From NCBI GenBank assembly GCA_025331565.1, contig JAFREQ010000165.1, positions 1,629,001-1,693,000 on the forward strand: a stretch of DNA of 64,000 nt, read 5' to 3'. Below the pieces are notes generated by a model. It had not been told where the DNA came from, made no database searches, and saw nothing but the letters and a program-made list of their open reading frames with translations. Below are positions 12,501-27,200 of the stretch, in pieces; position 1 is the first letter of the stretch, and each line of letters begins with the position of its first letter. Origin of the DNA: Holacanthus passer. Its lineage: Eukaryota; Chordata; Actinopteri; Pomacanthidae. Both the position numbers and the translations under genes were made by a program.

Positions 12501-13505
12501 CCACAGTGGTTTTGCTCTTTAACTTTAATTGCTCTTGGTTGGATATTTTTGCTGGACATTAACAGTCATCTCCCATATACAGACAACAGTGACAGTCTGT
12601 GGAAAAATGGAAGAAATGCACCAAGTCAGTTCAATTAGACGCTCCATCTGTCTCCATATTGCCCCCTTCAGGTCAATAATTGTGTTGCACTTCTAACTAG
12701 TAAAGCTGCAAATGCAATGATTAAAACCCAAAACACATTTATTTTTAATGACCTCTGGTTCTGTTCACGGAGCTAAATTTACTTTTCAGTTTGCAGAGAG
12801 CCATAATATTATGGAGCCTGTTCCCAATTAAGAAAAAAAGTTGTATTTGATTGCGTGAAAATATGCAGTCTTAACAAAACTTAAAGCAAAAAAAAGTAAT
12901 TAATACAGTACCCCATTCATGTTTCATCCAACCTATGACCTTTACAAATAGTTCTGTTAAAATGTGACATTTTGTTAATACCATCTGAGACATAATTTAT
13001 TTTTCCTTTGCTGAAGAGAAGTTTCCTTTATAGTCTTAAATATGTCTTAAATGACAAACATTTTAAATGAGGATATTATGTTCTCCATATCTTTGGGAAG
13101 TACATTTTCCCGGAATGGCTGTTTTTAATCATCAGACACAAATGTCTTTACAATCAGCCTTTCTCACATCAGACATTTTAGCTTGTCATAATATGAAAAA
13201 CACAGGTGTTACTAACAGCACGTATAACAACACAATACCAGGTCCCTGAAGAAAATGCAGTGAAATCAAAATTTCATTATTTACAGCTGTGTTTTTCCTA
13301 CCCTGACATGTCAAATCGTCTTTTGAGAAAAAGTCCCATAACAAACTCAAGGCACTGAACTCCCTTTCACATCGACCTGAATTCAAACGTAACAGCCAGG
13401 ATAAGAGAACAAGTATTATATGATGGCTACTGTGTCTGTTTTGAAGCCAACCTCACACCACAGAGGACAGAAGATGACACGTCTTTAATGTCTGTGAACA
13501 AGGTT
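12501..13505. other. Spacer between the convergent tmod1 and cplx1 genes
   Basis: About 1 kb of AT-rich sequence. No exon, RNA gene or recognisable repeat was seen. Confidence 0.5.
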
Positions 13506-15042
13506 TTAAGTTTTTATTGAATCTCAGGCAGAAACATACATGATAATCCTTTATTGCTCATGGCATTCCATGTCGCCTTCAGCAGCTCATTCTCACATCG
13601 AAACCAACAATAAGTAGAACTGAATAAAGCACCACCATTTCACGTCTTCTTTTAAAACTCGATTTTTAGATTTGCTGTGTAACTAAATCGGTAGCCAAAC
13701 TGCAGTATTCACTGTATGTGTGTGTGTGTGTGTATGTGTGTGTGTGTTGAGGGATGGTGCTCTCTGTCTCACAAATCTTCACATGATCCTGACTTGTATT
13801 CCACTTTCAAGTTGATACTGCTTATTATAGCTTAAAAATCACAAACACATATCTTATCTATTCATACAGACTCATTCAGTCTCTCCCTAGTAGTAGATCC
13901 TGATAGTAATAGTATATATATACTGTAAGTTCGGGTTTTATGGCTGAAAGCTTAAGGTTTTGGCTGTTGTATGAACGGCTACACGGTCATTCTTCATCAA
14001 AACAATGAGACAACAAAAAAAGAAAACCCTGCAAACCTGTAAATGAAATATCCTGAATGCATACATATCTTTTTTTATTTTATCACTGATGTTATTAACG
14101 GTTATATCGACACGGTCGTGAAAACACACTCAAACTAAGGAGTTATTGCCTTTATATTTTTTGCATGATAAAGAAGAGGATAAAAGGGGGCGGGGGAGGT
14201 GAGTCGGTACATATTCACGCAACAAACTTGTCCAGACAAATGGCATGCAAGACATAAGAAGGACACGCACTGAACACGGGAGTAGAAACATTTTTAAACA
14301 CTACACTACATGGATGCCATCACACCTCGATGTCGGGCATTGGGGGAGCGTGACAGACGACAGGTCTGACAGAGAATGTGTAACACTGTGTGCAAAAAGT
14401 TTTTACATAAATTTCAGACATGGTCCAACACAAAACAATAGCTTTAGGAGCACACAACAGTAGTCTTTAAATTTCCTTTTTAAAATATGGCTTATCAAGT
14501 TATCACATTTTTTTTTTATTTTAGAGACAGACACACAGTAAGTATAATAATTTATTATAATATTTTATGATTGTTTGCCACCTTGAGGCTTGTCATACTT
14601 TATTCATTTATTATGTACAAATTGAGTGAACAGGGATATTGTTTTTCAGTGCTGCGAGAGAGAGCTCTGCAGCGATCACAGAGGAGAGAAAAAGGAGTTG
14701 AAAACGTCTCAGACTAGAAGGATAAACCATCTAACATTGTGTTTTTAGCCCCTCTGCTTGCTGTTAGATTTATGAGTGTAACATAGCTAACGTTCACCTG
14801 ACCGTTGGGTCGATCTAGTCTAGTCTAATGGCTACAATTCACACTGCTGGTTCACATCAGATTCATTTTCCCTCCCATAAAACTTTGATTTGCCTGAACA
14901 CCAAAAGACCACATTGGATTAAACTACAGAGCAAAGTTCATATCGGTCACGTGGGTGGAAAACAATCCCTGATTGAAGCCAACCTTGTGAATGTAGCCTA
15001 TGAACTAATCTAGATAACGTTAACACTAGTCAGCCAGCTAGA
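13506..15042 (-). other. cplx1: cplx1 3' UTR (probable)
   Basis: AT-rich, non-coding sequence downstream of the complexin stop on the minus strand. Minus-strand AATAAA hexamers occur at 13513-13518 and 13550-13555, and more proximal AATAAA-type hexamers lie near 14.5-14.6 kb. Complexin transcripts commonly have long 3' UTRs, but the exact end is inferred. A TG microsatellite lies inside at 13715-13748. Confidence 0.4.
13715..13748. repeat. (TG)n microsatellite, one interruption
   Basis: TG dinucleotide run broken once by TA, inside the presumed cplx1 3' UTR. Confidence 0.9.
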
Positions 15043-15234
15043 CTACTTCTTCAGCATGTCTTGCAGTGGGCCTGGCAGGTATTTCATCACTGTGTCCATG
15101 ATGCTTTCCTCTTCCTCCTCGTCACCGCAGCCGGCCGGCACGGCCTTCTTGGGTCGAGTCAGGCTGCCGGCCGCAGGCTCCTCTGCAGCAGCTGCTGCTT
15201 CGGCCTCGGCCTCCTCTCGCTTTTTCAAGCCATA
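15043..15234 (-). CDS. cplx1: cplx1 last coding exon
   Basis: 192 nt: 63 codons and TAG. It follows a ctcaccag acceptor in phase 0. Encodes YGLKKREEAEAE, an Ala/Glu-rich stretch (AAAAAEEPAA), the conserved GSLTRPKKAVPAGCGDEE and the membrane-binding C-terminus. Confidence 0.95.
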   Translation of the reverse strand, partial: YGLKKREEAEAEAAAAAEEPAAGSLTRPKKAVPAGCGDEEEEESIMDTVMKYLPGPLQDMLKK

Positions 15235-18200
15235 CTGGTGAGAAATTAGAAATATTTGGAAGTAAGCAAGTAGGGAGGCAAGTTAAGAAAAACACCATAT
15301 TTACAGGACACTGCATTGCAGTCACACGAATGTTTCCTGTTGGAAACGAAAGTGGAAGTTGTCCAAAATTCGTGTTATTTGATACATTGTTATCTTTAAT
15401 TTATGCATTTAGTGGGTTGGAGCTGCTTATCTTCCTCATTAACTCCCTCATTCAGGTCTCACGCCAATGAAGGGCGCTTGATACAACCACCACAACAGGG
15501 CCCTAGGTCAGTACTCAAGACTCTTCTTCATCTGCAGAGCCCCTCTCAGTCTTTAAGAAAAGACTAAAGACCCATCTCTTTACTGAACACCTTTGCACTT
15601 GACAGACTGCAAAAAAAATGATGCATCCTATGTGCTCTGTGCATTCCCTCTTCTACTGCCTGTAGGCACCAAGGTCCTATCAGACCTGAACTTTGCTTTA
15701 TGACACTTTCCCAGGTTGTTCTCTACTGACTAGGTCCTTGCTTTTGTCCTTGTGTGCTTATATGAACTCTCAGATGTATCTTGCTTTGGATAAAAGCTAA
15801 ATGAAATTGTAGAATCATAGAATCTTAATCTCTCAAAGAGTAATTGATCATCATTTTACAGCCATTTCTTTTGTGACGATTACTTCCCGCATCCAAGTGT
15901 GTCACATGACCTGTAATGTTGGCTATGGTCACTGCATCAAAATCACCGTGTATCCCAGCAAGTTCTTCTTTCCCCAAGTGACCAAAAAAATCTATTATGG
16001 CAGCTTTAAGAACTGAGCTGCCTTTTGACCTGAAAAGCTTGACACCGACTTGTGCTGAGCCAACACTTCTGCTTGTGGCATCATAAGCATGGGATGTAAT
16101 ACAGACTGGCGTGTGTGTGTGTTTGTGTGATAATGCAGGGTCAAAAATACTGCGCAATGACAATGTAAAGCTACAATCAATGCTAATTAAATTTGGGTTT
16201 AATTCTATTGAATGATGGTCTTTGGATGATGTGATTTGCCTGGAAAACAGGAACTTCCATATCTTAAGCACCAAGTCAGATATATCAGTGTTCTCAGGAA
16301 AGTCACCCATTTAAAGTTGTAATTAAGATTCAGATGGTGAGGTGAACGCTCTTTACAAGATGGAAACTTAATATGATATCTCCAAAATAAATGAATGTGG
16401 CATAATGCACTGCTGCTCATCAATGTTTCAACCATGGAGCCTTTTCCTGTTTTTGCATTTTCAGCAGCTGCAAACCCTTCATCTCTTTCTTTCTCTTGTT
16501 CTTGTCTGTGTCTTTCAGCAAGGCAATATTTTGGAATATGTCAAGCACAGAGTAGATGTCTTCAATGCTGCTTTTCAGTGTTCACACTATGACAGTGCAT
16601 GTCTAAATGTTGCAGCTGTCACCATCGGCCTCTCTGTCCCTCCCTCCAGCCACATTCCCACCTCCTCAAATACAGTCATTGCCATTCTCTTCCTGTCCAC
16701 CAGATGCCCTCTTACTTTTTCTCCTGTCCAAGTCTTACTCCCACATCCGGCCACTCTCTCCTGCCCTGCAATAACCCCGACCTTCCCCGCCCACCTGCTC
16801 ACCTGTTTCCAATCTCACTCATCAGTGGTGATCAGTGGTATGCCATCATTTTTTTTTTTTTTTTTTTTTTTTTTTGGGGGGGGGGTCACTTGGTTTATCT
16901 GCAAAATTATCACTAGGATAATGATAGGCTCAGATTCAGACTTGAACATCCCACCAATATAATCTCATTTTGCGTATATAGATTTTACTCATCTTGTTTT
17001 CTGCTCTCTGACTCTCTGTTGATTGGTTATCTAGTGCCTCGTGGCTGGTCATGCACAATTGCACACTTGAGGGTTACTGGCGCGGCATACAAAAGTCTCA
17101 GCATGCTTGGCCTGGCAAGCTGATTGACCTGGAGTGTCAGGCCAGCGCTAAAAATGCTAAACGAAATGGGAAAACTAAAGAGAAAGCAACACATGGCAGG
17201 TCCCTGCTTGCTTTTAAACTGATGGTATGATCTCTGCCTGCCATCACATGTAATCATTTTCATATACACATGAATACAACATTCAGTCAGTGCATGGAGC
17301 CTTCATGCTGCCAACTGGATGAAACAGCTTTGCACATGACATTGCTTTGTCATACTCAATGTATGTAAAGTTATTTCAGCTGTAATATGGACATTTCTTG
17401 CAGTATCTTGCACAATGGGAAAAAGCAGTGGAGGGAGCTGACAGAAACCTTCCAGTAACGAGCACTTTGGGACTTGTTTCTCGCTCTTTGTTCTCCTCTG
17501 GGAGAACTTAAGAAGAATAGAGGAGGTGAGCAGCCAGGGGAGGAGTGCCACTTTTCATCTCGCTGACTTCACAGTATTCCCCTCAGACGTGCCCCACCCA
17601 CAGACTGCCTGTCTTTCACACTGTCTCTGCAGTGAGGTGGTTACACTGCAGCCTTTACCATCGCAGCAGCCCCACAGCCTCCCATTTGTAGAGAAGGGAA
17701 CTTAAAGCAAACACTGTCTGAGGATGAACTTCAAAGCAGACGAGCAGACAATAAAATACACATTATACTAATGCTGATTCAGAATGCAGAAGTCATTACT
17801 GGATATTGCATTTTAGACATGCATAAACATACAAAAAGTGAAAACCTGGGCAATGACGTTATAGTCAAAAACATCATATTGTAAATTTAACATCCTGCAG
17901 TTGCACTGAAAGCATTCACTGTTTTCAAAAAGGTCATCCTGGATAGCAGTTTCAATTTTTAAAGAAGTCTTCTCTCTGACTCACCCATTTCTGTCTAAAC
18001 ATTCAAACAAATGTATTAATCATGGCTTCTCAATGTTTTACTTCTCTCAGTTCTCTCTTTCCTGATGCTCCACTGATCTATTTTATCATTTCAGAAGATG
18101 TTTAAAAATAGCATAAAAGCAAATAAAAATAGTGTGATTATAGACTATTTCAAACACAGGTCTGTTATAAGAAGAGTTTTGCCGTCAAGATGTAAAGCCC

Positions 18201-21200
18201 TTAGAAGCTTCTTAAACATCAAAAGACAGGACGGCATTCAAAATCATCAAAACCTCTCGGATAAATGTGACACAGTTTTCCATTGATTTGTGCTCTTGCT
18301 TGTCTGTTTCCTTCCTCTCCGTTTTAGTTTTCCCATTTCTGTCAGCACCCATCATTAGAAAACAAATCTTAAATATATTCCCTATGTGGACTGGTGGCTG
18401 TTCTCCAGGCGATGAGAGACTTGCTTCCTTGTGTTAGGTTAAGAAATTTCACTGAGTGGGTTATTAGACAGCATGTTGTCATCGTACCTTATCCCTGATG
18501 CCTTGCCTCATGCTTTCCCTCTCAGCCTCCATCTTGGCATATTTGGCCTTCCTCTCCTCCTCCTGCTGCCTCAGGGCCTCCTGTCTCTCCTCCTCTTTCT
18601 TGGCTGCATCAGGGTCCTCCTCCTTCTCCTCCCCACCCAGCATCTTGCCAACATCGGGAGGACCTCCTGAGAAAGAGAGACAGACAAGAAATGCATGAGA
18701 CACAGTGACAGCTCTAGCAGGCCGCTAGGATTGAGATGCCAAACTATCAAATTAATCTGTATGACGCAGAGAGAGAAACAAGTAAAAAATGAAGTCAGAC
18801 ACAACACAAGCAGGTAAATGGACTTCTGGGACATCATTGATGCTGTTGTTGCTGAAATCACTCAGTTGTCTCATTCATAGTTCAAATACATTTTCAGCTC
18901 ACTTTGAAATGAAATTCTCAGTTTTGCATGTTTATAAAATCCTCCTTGCTTTTTAAACTTTATATAACATACACACATTGACGATTATTGTATCCTATTA
19001 CTAGCCCTGCACTAGTGAAATAATTGCTGACCTCTGAGACAGAGAGTATTATCAGTATGTCTACCATTGTATATACTATAACATTTTATATATTCATTAC
19101 TCTCAAAATAGTCTATTTTGATTTAGAAATATTTATACATGTTTTTGTTTGTTTTTACATCTGCTCCCTTTTAACAACCTAATTTTGCACAATCTACTTG
19201 CAACAGTAAGAAGGGATTTCACTGCATGTTCTACCTGTTCGATTGGTTATGCAACAAATTTGAATTCGATGTTAAATAGAAATATCAGACATTTGCCGAT
19301 GCCTCTGCTCTGCTGACAGGATGACTGGAGACACTCCATGCTGGGTACATGCCCAGTGTCCCCTCCACTACCTGCATAGCACCAGATTGGTTTTGAAAAG
19401 AAGTGGCCTATTGCTTTTCACTCATGCATGCAAAAAAATGGTTTCCATTGCCACAGCCAAGTCTGTCATGAGTCAACATTTCCCCATGCAGCGCAACCCC
19501 ACCCACATTTTATGTATGCCTTTAACTTTAGATAGATTTTCTGTCAATTTGATGTCTGCTATCCTGTTTCAAAGACCTCTCAAGGCCAATATATTTTGGA
19601 TGGAACGACAAAATATTCCTTTTGTCCTGAATCACCTCTAAGAATATTGATACCTTAAAAAATGTGTAATTTGTGTCTAGTTGTATAATGTAAAGTCAGT
19701 CTGTCATGGTTTTGGACTCTTGTGTTTTACTAGTTTATTTTCAGTGTGTTTTAAGTTGTACACTCCAGGTTTAGGATTTTTTAGTCTTTTGTTCAGGCAT
19801 TGCTTCAGTGGCTGGAGGTGTGGTCTTCAGGTGCTGGGGCTCTCTATTCTCTCAGCTGTCCCCAGTTTCACCTAACGACTGGCAGTTTAAATACCCCTCT
19901 CCTTCTCTTGCAAGCTGCCAGATCGTCCCTTTGCACGCTCCATGTCTTTGCCCCTGTTCTCCAGCGTTTCTTTGTCTTCTAGTGTTTGGTATTTACAGTG
20001 TTTTCCTTTTCCAGTGTTTCCTGTGTCTCTAGCGTTTTGTCCTCATCTTCACCTGCATGTCTCCTGCCGTCCAGCCTCAGCACCCACCTACCAGCCTCCA
20101 TCCACTGAAGCAACTCCGCACCACCTGGACTTCCTGTGTTTAGTCACCCTTTTGCCTTTTCTTGTAGGTCCTGGAGTTTCTTTTCTTAAGTAAATCCCTT
20201 TCACTCAGTCACCCTGGTCTGTGTCTCGCTCATGGGTCCAATTAAGAACTAACCCCTAAAACGTCACACAGTCTCAGGTCATTAAAACCCCCAAATTGCC
20301 AAACACGATACTGAAAACTTGACCTTGGTGTCCTCAATGGCAGCTACAGCCTAAATGGTTTCCTAACTGTAGGTCATGTGCTTGGTGGCCCTTTAGCTGT
20401 AGAAATAGTTTAATTGTCCCGACTGTGTTTGTGCATCATATTGTTGGTACTGTTCAACACTTCTCTAACACTGAGAAATCCACAGACAGAAAAGCATTTT
20501 GATTCGTGGAGATTTCCTGTATAATAAGTGATAAGAGAGTCTACAGCATGAACATGAGTTTGACTCTTACACAACAAGGCACAAGCCCTGGAACATGTCC
20601 TACGCAAGCTTTCTGACTGCCCCTGTAGGAGTTATACATCCCATGAAATAATGCCTCGTGATACCAAAGCAGAAAAATGCTGAGCGCTGCAAACAAGAAT
20701 AAGAGAAACAAGGAAAACCTGCCACCAAGCATCAAGAGAAAAGAAAGCGATGAAGAGAAAAGCCAGGGGTCTGAAGGATTTGGGCAAAGTAAGGAGCAGA
20801 TAAGTAGTGCAGAGGAGGGAGAAAAGAAAAGAGGAAAGAAGTGTACTGCTGAACATTGTGACGAAACAGGACATATTTAGAAAAACAAGAAGAGCATGAG
20901 GAGACGGAGAGAATCTGTCAGAAACTATTGAGTCCAATTAGCTGAGCTGTTCCAGTTAGTGGGATTACCCAGCAGTTTCTGTGGGACTGGAGAGAGCGAG
21001 AGAGTGTGACAGTTGAAGGATGGAAGGAGGGAAAAATGGAGGGAGTGACAAGAAGAAAACGACAAATTGAAGAGAGGGGGAAAGAGAGATGGGGAGAAAT
21101 TAGGTGTAAAGGAAAGGATGGAAGGGAGGAGGCGAGGATGGGGCGAGGAGGCTGAGAGGCAGAGAAGGGGGCATCTGAGGACAGAAAGCAAGCAACCAAA

Positions 21201-24200
21201 AGAAAGACGGAGTTCTCTGTCAGTCGGCAGCTGCCCCCGGTATCATTAGTATTTTGAGTCATCAGCATAAAATGAAACGAACTGCAGCAAAATGCAGACA
21301 GAGGAGAGGACGTGGTGGGAAGGGATGAGTGCAAGAGCAATGAAGGAGAAAACGAAAGGGTAGAAGATAAAATAAAAACATTAGGAAAACTGCGCTCCAT
21401 AAAAAGAGAATGAGAGTTGTACAATTACAAGTTGTGGAGCTCTTTTTTCTTCTATACTGGTGACTATGCAGCACAATGAAACATTATTTTTAAATCAAAA
21501 TGAGCAAAGCAGACAGCTGCATTATTTATTGTTTTGTATTTTACATGTATTTATATATTTTACATATAATTATTATATTATTTATATTCTATTTCCTTCT
21601 ACAAGAGATCTGATGGAAGGATGAACATATGAACTAATCTTTCAACACTGAATTCTCAAGTTTATACTGAATCACCATTGACAGTGACCGACTGAAGCTC
21701 CTCTCACAGGTGACTGAAAGTACTGTGTGTGTTACTTCCTGGTTTTAACTGAAAGGCCACAAAGCCATAAAATCATGACGTGATAACTTAGTTTCAGATA
21801 AGCAGCTGCTGCGCTATTACTCCTATAAACACTGCTCATATAGGCCTAGTTTTATACTTGAACAATTTGAACCAGCAAAAGTCTGAAATTAATACTGAAC
21901 TAAAGACTTTCAGAAACAGTGTCATAATGTTACTGTGTTATTAATAGAGGTGTGATTGTTTGCATGTGCATGCTCATGTGCATTGAATGGTGATGTAATC
22001 ACTTATTATTTAGACAAAAATGAATGAACTGCATTGTCAATAAGAAATTATTCAAATCAGCAAACTTAAGAATTTCCGATTACAAATCCACTTGAAGTCA
22101 TATTTAGTAATGTGTTTTAGCAGTTTACAATAATGTCAAGGGTTTTTTTTATGTATTGTCAATGTTTTTCATTAATAAATAAAAATTAAAAGGGGGGAAA
22201 AGGTCTTTGGCGAAATATCTGAAATGCTCCTCTTCATCTCAGTTGAGCATATCTGTGTTTGACTGACAGCAGCTGACAGGCTGAGCTCCAGCAGGAGACA
22301 AAGTAAAGCTGAGCAGAGCAACTAATTAACTGTTGAGCTTTCAAACTGATGTTAGTCACTAGCACTTTTCCCCAATTGCCTGTTCAATAAGCTCAGGTGC
22401 ATGCGAAGATGTGCATTTGTGTTTGGATGTTAGCTAAGAAGACTTTAGCAGGAAAGCTAATGTGGGTTGTTGTGTTGGCTGATTGTCAGTGTGGGTATAG
22501 GTGCATTAAAATCAACCTGTCAACCTTGTATGCATTTTGCATTTTCAATTTGTGTATAAAAAGAGCTAAAATATCTTGATTGCAAAAACGTGTAAAAAGG
22601 AAAAAAAGGAGTGTGCATACCGTAAAAGCCAAATGCAAAAAAGTGCAGTGGAAACTAAATTTGGTTAAAATTTGAGCTACCTTTGGATGGAAACTTGGCT
22701 TATGATATGATGTTGATTACTGCTTTATGCAAATATGTTTTCAAATTAGATTTAATATGAATGGCTGTACAAGGAGCAGTGAACTCATGAAAAAATAGGG
22801 GGCACCATAATGAGACAAAAAAAAATTCAATTTAATTAACTGTTGGACTTGCACAAGCGTTATGGACATTAAAGTAGGATGTGATAGAAACCTTTTTTCA
22901 GTATATGCACTGAATAAGCAGCTTTCATTTCAATGAATAATAATCTTTGGACACTTCATCCATTGTAAAATACTGTACATCCACAGTTTGTAATACATAG
23001 TGGGACAGCACGATAGGCAAAATGGCTGAAGAGACAGAAGAAAATGGCCCCCAACAAAGGCTTTTACAGGAACAGGAACACAGCACAGCAACGAGGGATA
23101 AATCAAACAATAGATCAATCTCTTTAATGAGCCAGTTGGATGTAGGTGAAAAAGACAGAGACAGATTATAAAGAAATTCAGACAGAAAGTAAGAAATCCA
23201 AAGTAAACTGAGGTATTGCTGTATCAGCATTTAATGCAAACAGAGAAGCTGACATAGCAATATCTGCCTGACCATGACACACTATCTTTGCTCTCTTGCA
23301 GGTGTGTGAGAGAGAGTGTGAGGAAGAGGGGGTGAATAGAGCTAAAGTGCATATACAGCATGTGTGCATCCATGCACATGTGGATATAGTGTAAATAATT
23401 ACTTAGGCTTTCATGCATGAGTTCTTGTGTGGTTGAGCAAAAACTCCTCATGTGTGTTTGAATGCAGGTGCAGATTACAATATGTGTTCAAATGTATGTG
23501 CATGTATACGTGTGTGGATGCACATTACGTCTGTGACTTTGCATGAATGATAACATGAACGTGCAAAACAGTATTTGAAATAGCGGCTCATATCCCAGTG
23601 AAAGTGTTACTCTGGACTGTTCATTGGCAACTTTAATCCCCACTCAAGCCGCAACCATTTGTACTGTATAGAGGCCATTTTATCTTAATTGCATGTCCAG
23701 GAAACAGCTTGCATCCTAGTTTATTTCCCGTGAGTTGCTGATATAAGCAAATACAGGAATTAAAATTGGACCAATTAAAAATCAGTGTTGGCAGCTGAGA
23801 AATGCTATACTATTTACTTATATTCTCTAGCTTGCACACACTGTGAAAATCCAAATAAAACTTCATGTTTACATGCATCAATATTCTCAGTAATGACTGA
23901 ATCCAGATTTCTCAGAGCCAGGGTAGGAGCTTATCAGACATACTGCAAACGGGATTCAGGATCAGCTTATGATCTGGGTGCCTAAATATCCTCAACAGAG
24001 TCCATGTAAACACTGCTATTGAGTCCTGCAAATGGGGCAATGACTCACAACCAGCTAAGCCTCATTGTCAAAAGATTCCTTTACCGTGCACAGCCCAGAA
24101 AACCACATTAAACCACATTAAATACAAAACAAACTTGGTCTGGTTTCACAAAATCTTATTAGCACATTTAGATCGTCTTTGTTCAAATGAAAAAAAAGAG

Positions 24201-27200
24201 GATCCTGGGAGACAAAGCCCTGAGTTATATTGAGCTATGCATGATCCTAGCTCCTGCTTTGTGAGCCATTTTAGAGATACAGCAATGTCCTTTCAAACCA
24301 GAATAATTCTATTAAGCTCTCAGGCATCACATAAGCTGTGTCGAGCTATGTTTTTGATTAAAGTGTCTCTACACTTTATCCCTGCATATGCTATGAGGTT
24401 GTAGCAGTTGTCGGAATGACACTCTATGTATAAGCTGATAAAAGCCTGTAATGGAAAGCTGACAGGTTGGTCTTTAACCTCCTTTCATCGTTTTAGTATA
24501 AACGACATTATAATAGATGAGTCAACATCAGCAAATGCAAAGAGGCACTTTGTAGAGAAATTCTCTATTATGCAAATCCAAAACCAGCTTACATGTATAT
24601 TCGCATGGAATTTGACTCATACGGACACAATAAAATTCCAATGTTGTTCAGGAGTTGACTCTCAGGTCTGGTTTCCCCACATATGAAAATAACCTCTGAA
24701 TACACAAACTGACTCAGATCATCTCCAAAATCACATCAGCTGATCCTTGGGTGAAGGCGTCTACCACCACCAAAGACTTTTTCCTGTCGTGACAATCTCC
24801 TCCCAACTTTGCCTACAGAAGTACAGTATAGTACTACTCTGATTCTTTTCTCGATACTCGGACGCGGCTTCACCGCTTAGATAAAAGGTGTCATCTCGCT
24901 AATCCTTTCCTTCTGAAAGTTCTTTTCGAAAATCTTTGTTAAATCCAAAGTCTTGAGGGAAAGAAGGGAAGAGGACTAACCTTAGCCAACTCTCCCAGTG
25001 CTTGAACTTTTGACAGCATCAGATAAACACTACTTATCTGCTCTTTTCCCCACTCAGGGTTCTCAGGCAAATCCCTCTCTAAACCCAAAGTGTGCTGGGA
25101 AAGCGGATGAGTATAAAGACCTAGGTTTGGCCTTCAGGACAGAAACTATTGTCTCAACACAGCTTATTTAACAGTAGGAAAAAATGTGGCTGGCAGGGGA
25201 GAAATCGGTAGAAAAGGAGGAGAAAGTGTGCTCACTGTTGTTCCGCTCCATAATTGGTGGCACTTATGCTCCGTGTTGGCTTAAATTTCCCTCAGGTGGA
25301 GCAGCTTTGTTTTGCACAGGGACTTGAGTTCAGCAAGGCAAGCTCACCTTCTTGACCAACAGTTTAAGAGATATAGGTTGTTGTTTTTTTAACTCAGAAG
25401 GAAAAGTAAGAGTGAGGGTGCAGGTATGTGTTTCTGCCTTCTACAATCACAAATTTCTCTCTAGAAAAACAAAGTCAGTATTTCTATAGTAGTAACATTA
25501 TAGTCACATTCGACTGCTAAGACCTAATTTCATTCTTAAAGATTGACTTTGTTTAAACGTATATAATACTCAAACTGTGAACTTGCTGCTGTTACATTTC
25601 TATTTTTAGACATTCAGGAATAGACATAAGGAATTGAAAAGAATTTGATTTTATAAGAGGATTCAATTCACTTGTCAGCCTTCACATTCAATTCACTGGA
25701 CTTTGACTGAATAAAATGCTGTTGAACCCCAACCTACAGTTCCTGTTCTGACTGGACAAATATAGCATTATCATCTCAGGCTCCATCACAGAAAGTTTGA
25801 TCTTGGATTTGAATCTGTCGAGACTGAATTGGCGTGCCATCTGTTCTGTACAGAGTTTGAATACCAGGTGGCAGGTGGGAAAAATAGAGCAATGTTGCAT
25901 CCCTGTTTCAAGTTTCACCAAGTTTCTATCAAGAGGTCTCAAGAATCTGACACACAGTATCTGTCAAGACAGAATCTGCTTCCTGCTTTTTGTTGTTTGG
26001 TAACAAGTTGTTCAATGTTTGTGTCACTGTCATCATCATGGGTTTCTTCTTCTGCTCAATACCTGCTGACACCTCAGCAATAAGTCACAGTGTATCTCGA
26101 CTGTCCACAGAGTTGTGTCTCAGGCATAATATGCATCGTGGAGAGAATAGGACAGCTGTCAGTCCAGCGGCCGTCAACACTTGTCATTGCTCTGGTAATG
26201 TATAAAATCCTGTTTCTGAGAGACTACTGACTATAGTCTCCAGCCTGGTGCGGTGGTTAATCTAACCCTAACCCTTTGCTTTGTGAAGCGCCTTTATCTG
26301 TATTGATGCTTTTGGTGATGTTTTTTGGTGAACTCATCAACCTTTGACCTTTCCCATTATGGTCTATCGCCTCCTCTTGCACTACTACATTTAATGATGT
26401 TTGCTCTCCAATACTGATGAAGGTCTTTGACTCACAAATTTGTCAATATGTTGTTCATTCCATTCAACATTTAGCTACTGTGGGGTTTTGCCACCTCTAG
26501 GGGGCGCTAGTAGGCCTTTAAACTTCTTCTACCTTGTTTCAATATAGACTACTGAGTACTGTTTATTACAAGATATCAAGCTAAAAACTGAACTGATCTC
26601 ACAGCATTGGGATTAATTGTTCACTTACTTCAAGAAAATAAAGTGATTATTAAAGCATGAGTGTCCTTTAGTTGCGGTAAATGTAAACTTTTTTGGTTCC
26701 TGAGCAGGTGCAAGAAATATGTTTAAAAGAAAACGTTCACATAAAGTCAGTGTCTCTCACCATTCGTGACTTACTGTAGATGGCTGAATGCATTATTTAT
26801 AGAATGTGGACATACTGTCAAACACACGTGAAGACACACTCTCTTTGTACTCTAGGAGGAGCTCAAGGTCAATTTGATGAATTGAATTTGATTTGCTGCA
26901 GTAACGCACAAGAAGATGGGGAAGTGCGTGTGTGTATGTGTGTCCATGTGTTTGTGTGTGCCAGCAGTAACCCTGCTGACGAATCAAGCGATGAAGACCT
27001 GATTCCCTCAGCCAATCATATTAGAGTGCTGCTAAATGTGATTATCTGTACTTTGAGGAGACGAGGTGATGGAAGAACATCTCAAGGTGTCTTCTGTTTT
27101 CATTTCACCTCAAATCACACAGCTTTCTCACACTGAAAATGTCCATTAGTGAAACCATTAGTGGCAACTGATGTACTTTCTCACAGCCTGCATGGCCACA

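Larger units (their letters stand above)
15235..18487 (-). other. cplx1 intron 2
   Basis: 3.25-kb intron containing a LINE 3' end (15480-15815) and a T27G10 tract (16849-16885). Several long open frames around 16.4-16.96 kb are driven by pyrimidine bias and the T-run. No further exon was recognised. Confidence 0.8.

Noticed and set aside
16405..16962. 185-codon plus-strand open frame
   Set aside because: Lies in cplx1 intron 2; composition is driven by pyrimidine-rich DNA and the T27G10 run (poly-Phe, poly-Gly). No family resemblance.
20918..21424. 168-codon minus-strand open frame
   Set aside because: Antisense of the purine-rich tract; Ser/Leu/Pro/Phe bias explains the absence of stops.
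26262..26275. Telomere-like taaccctaaccct
   Set aside because: Only two units; too short to suggest an interstitial telomere.
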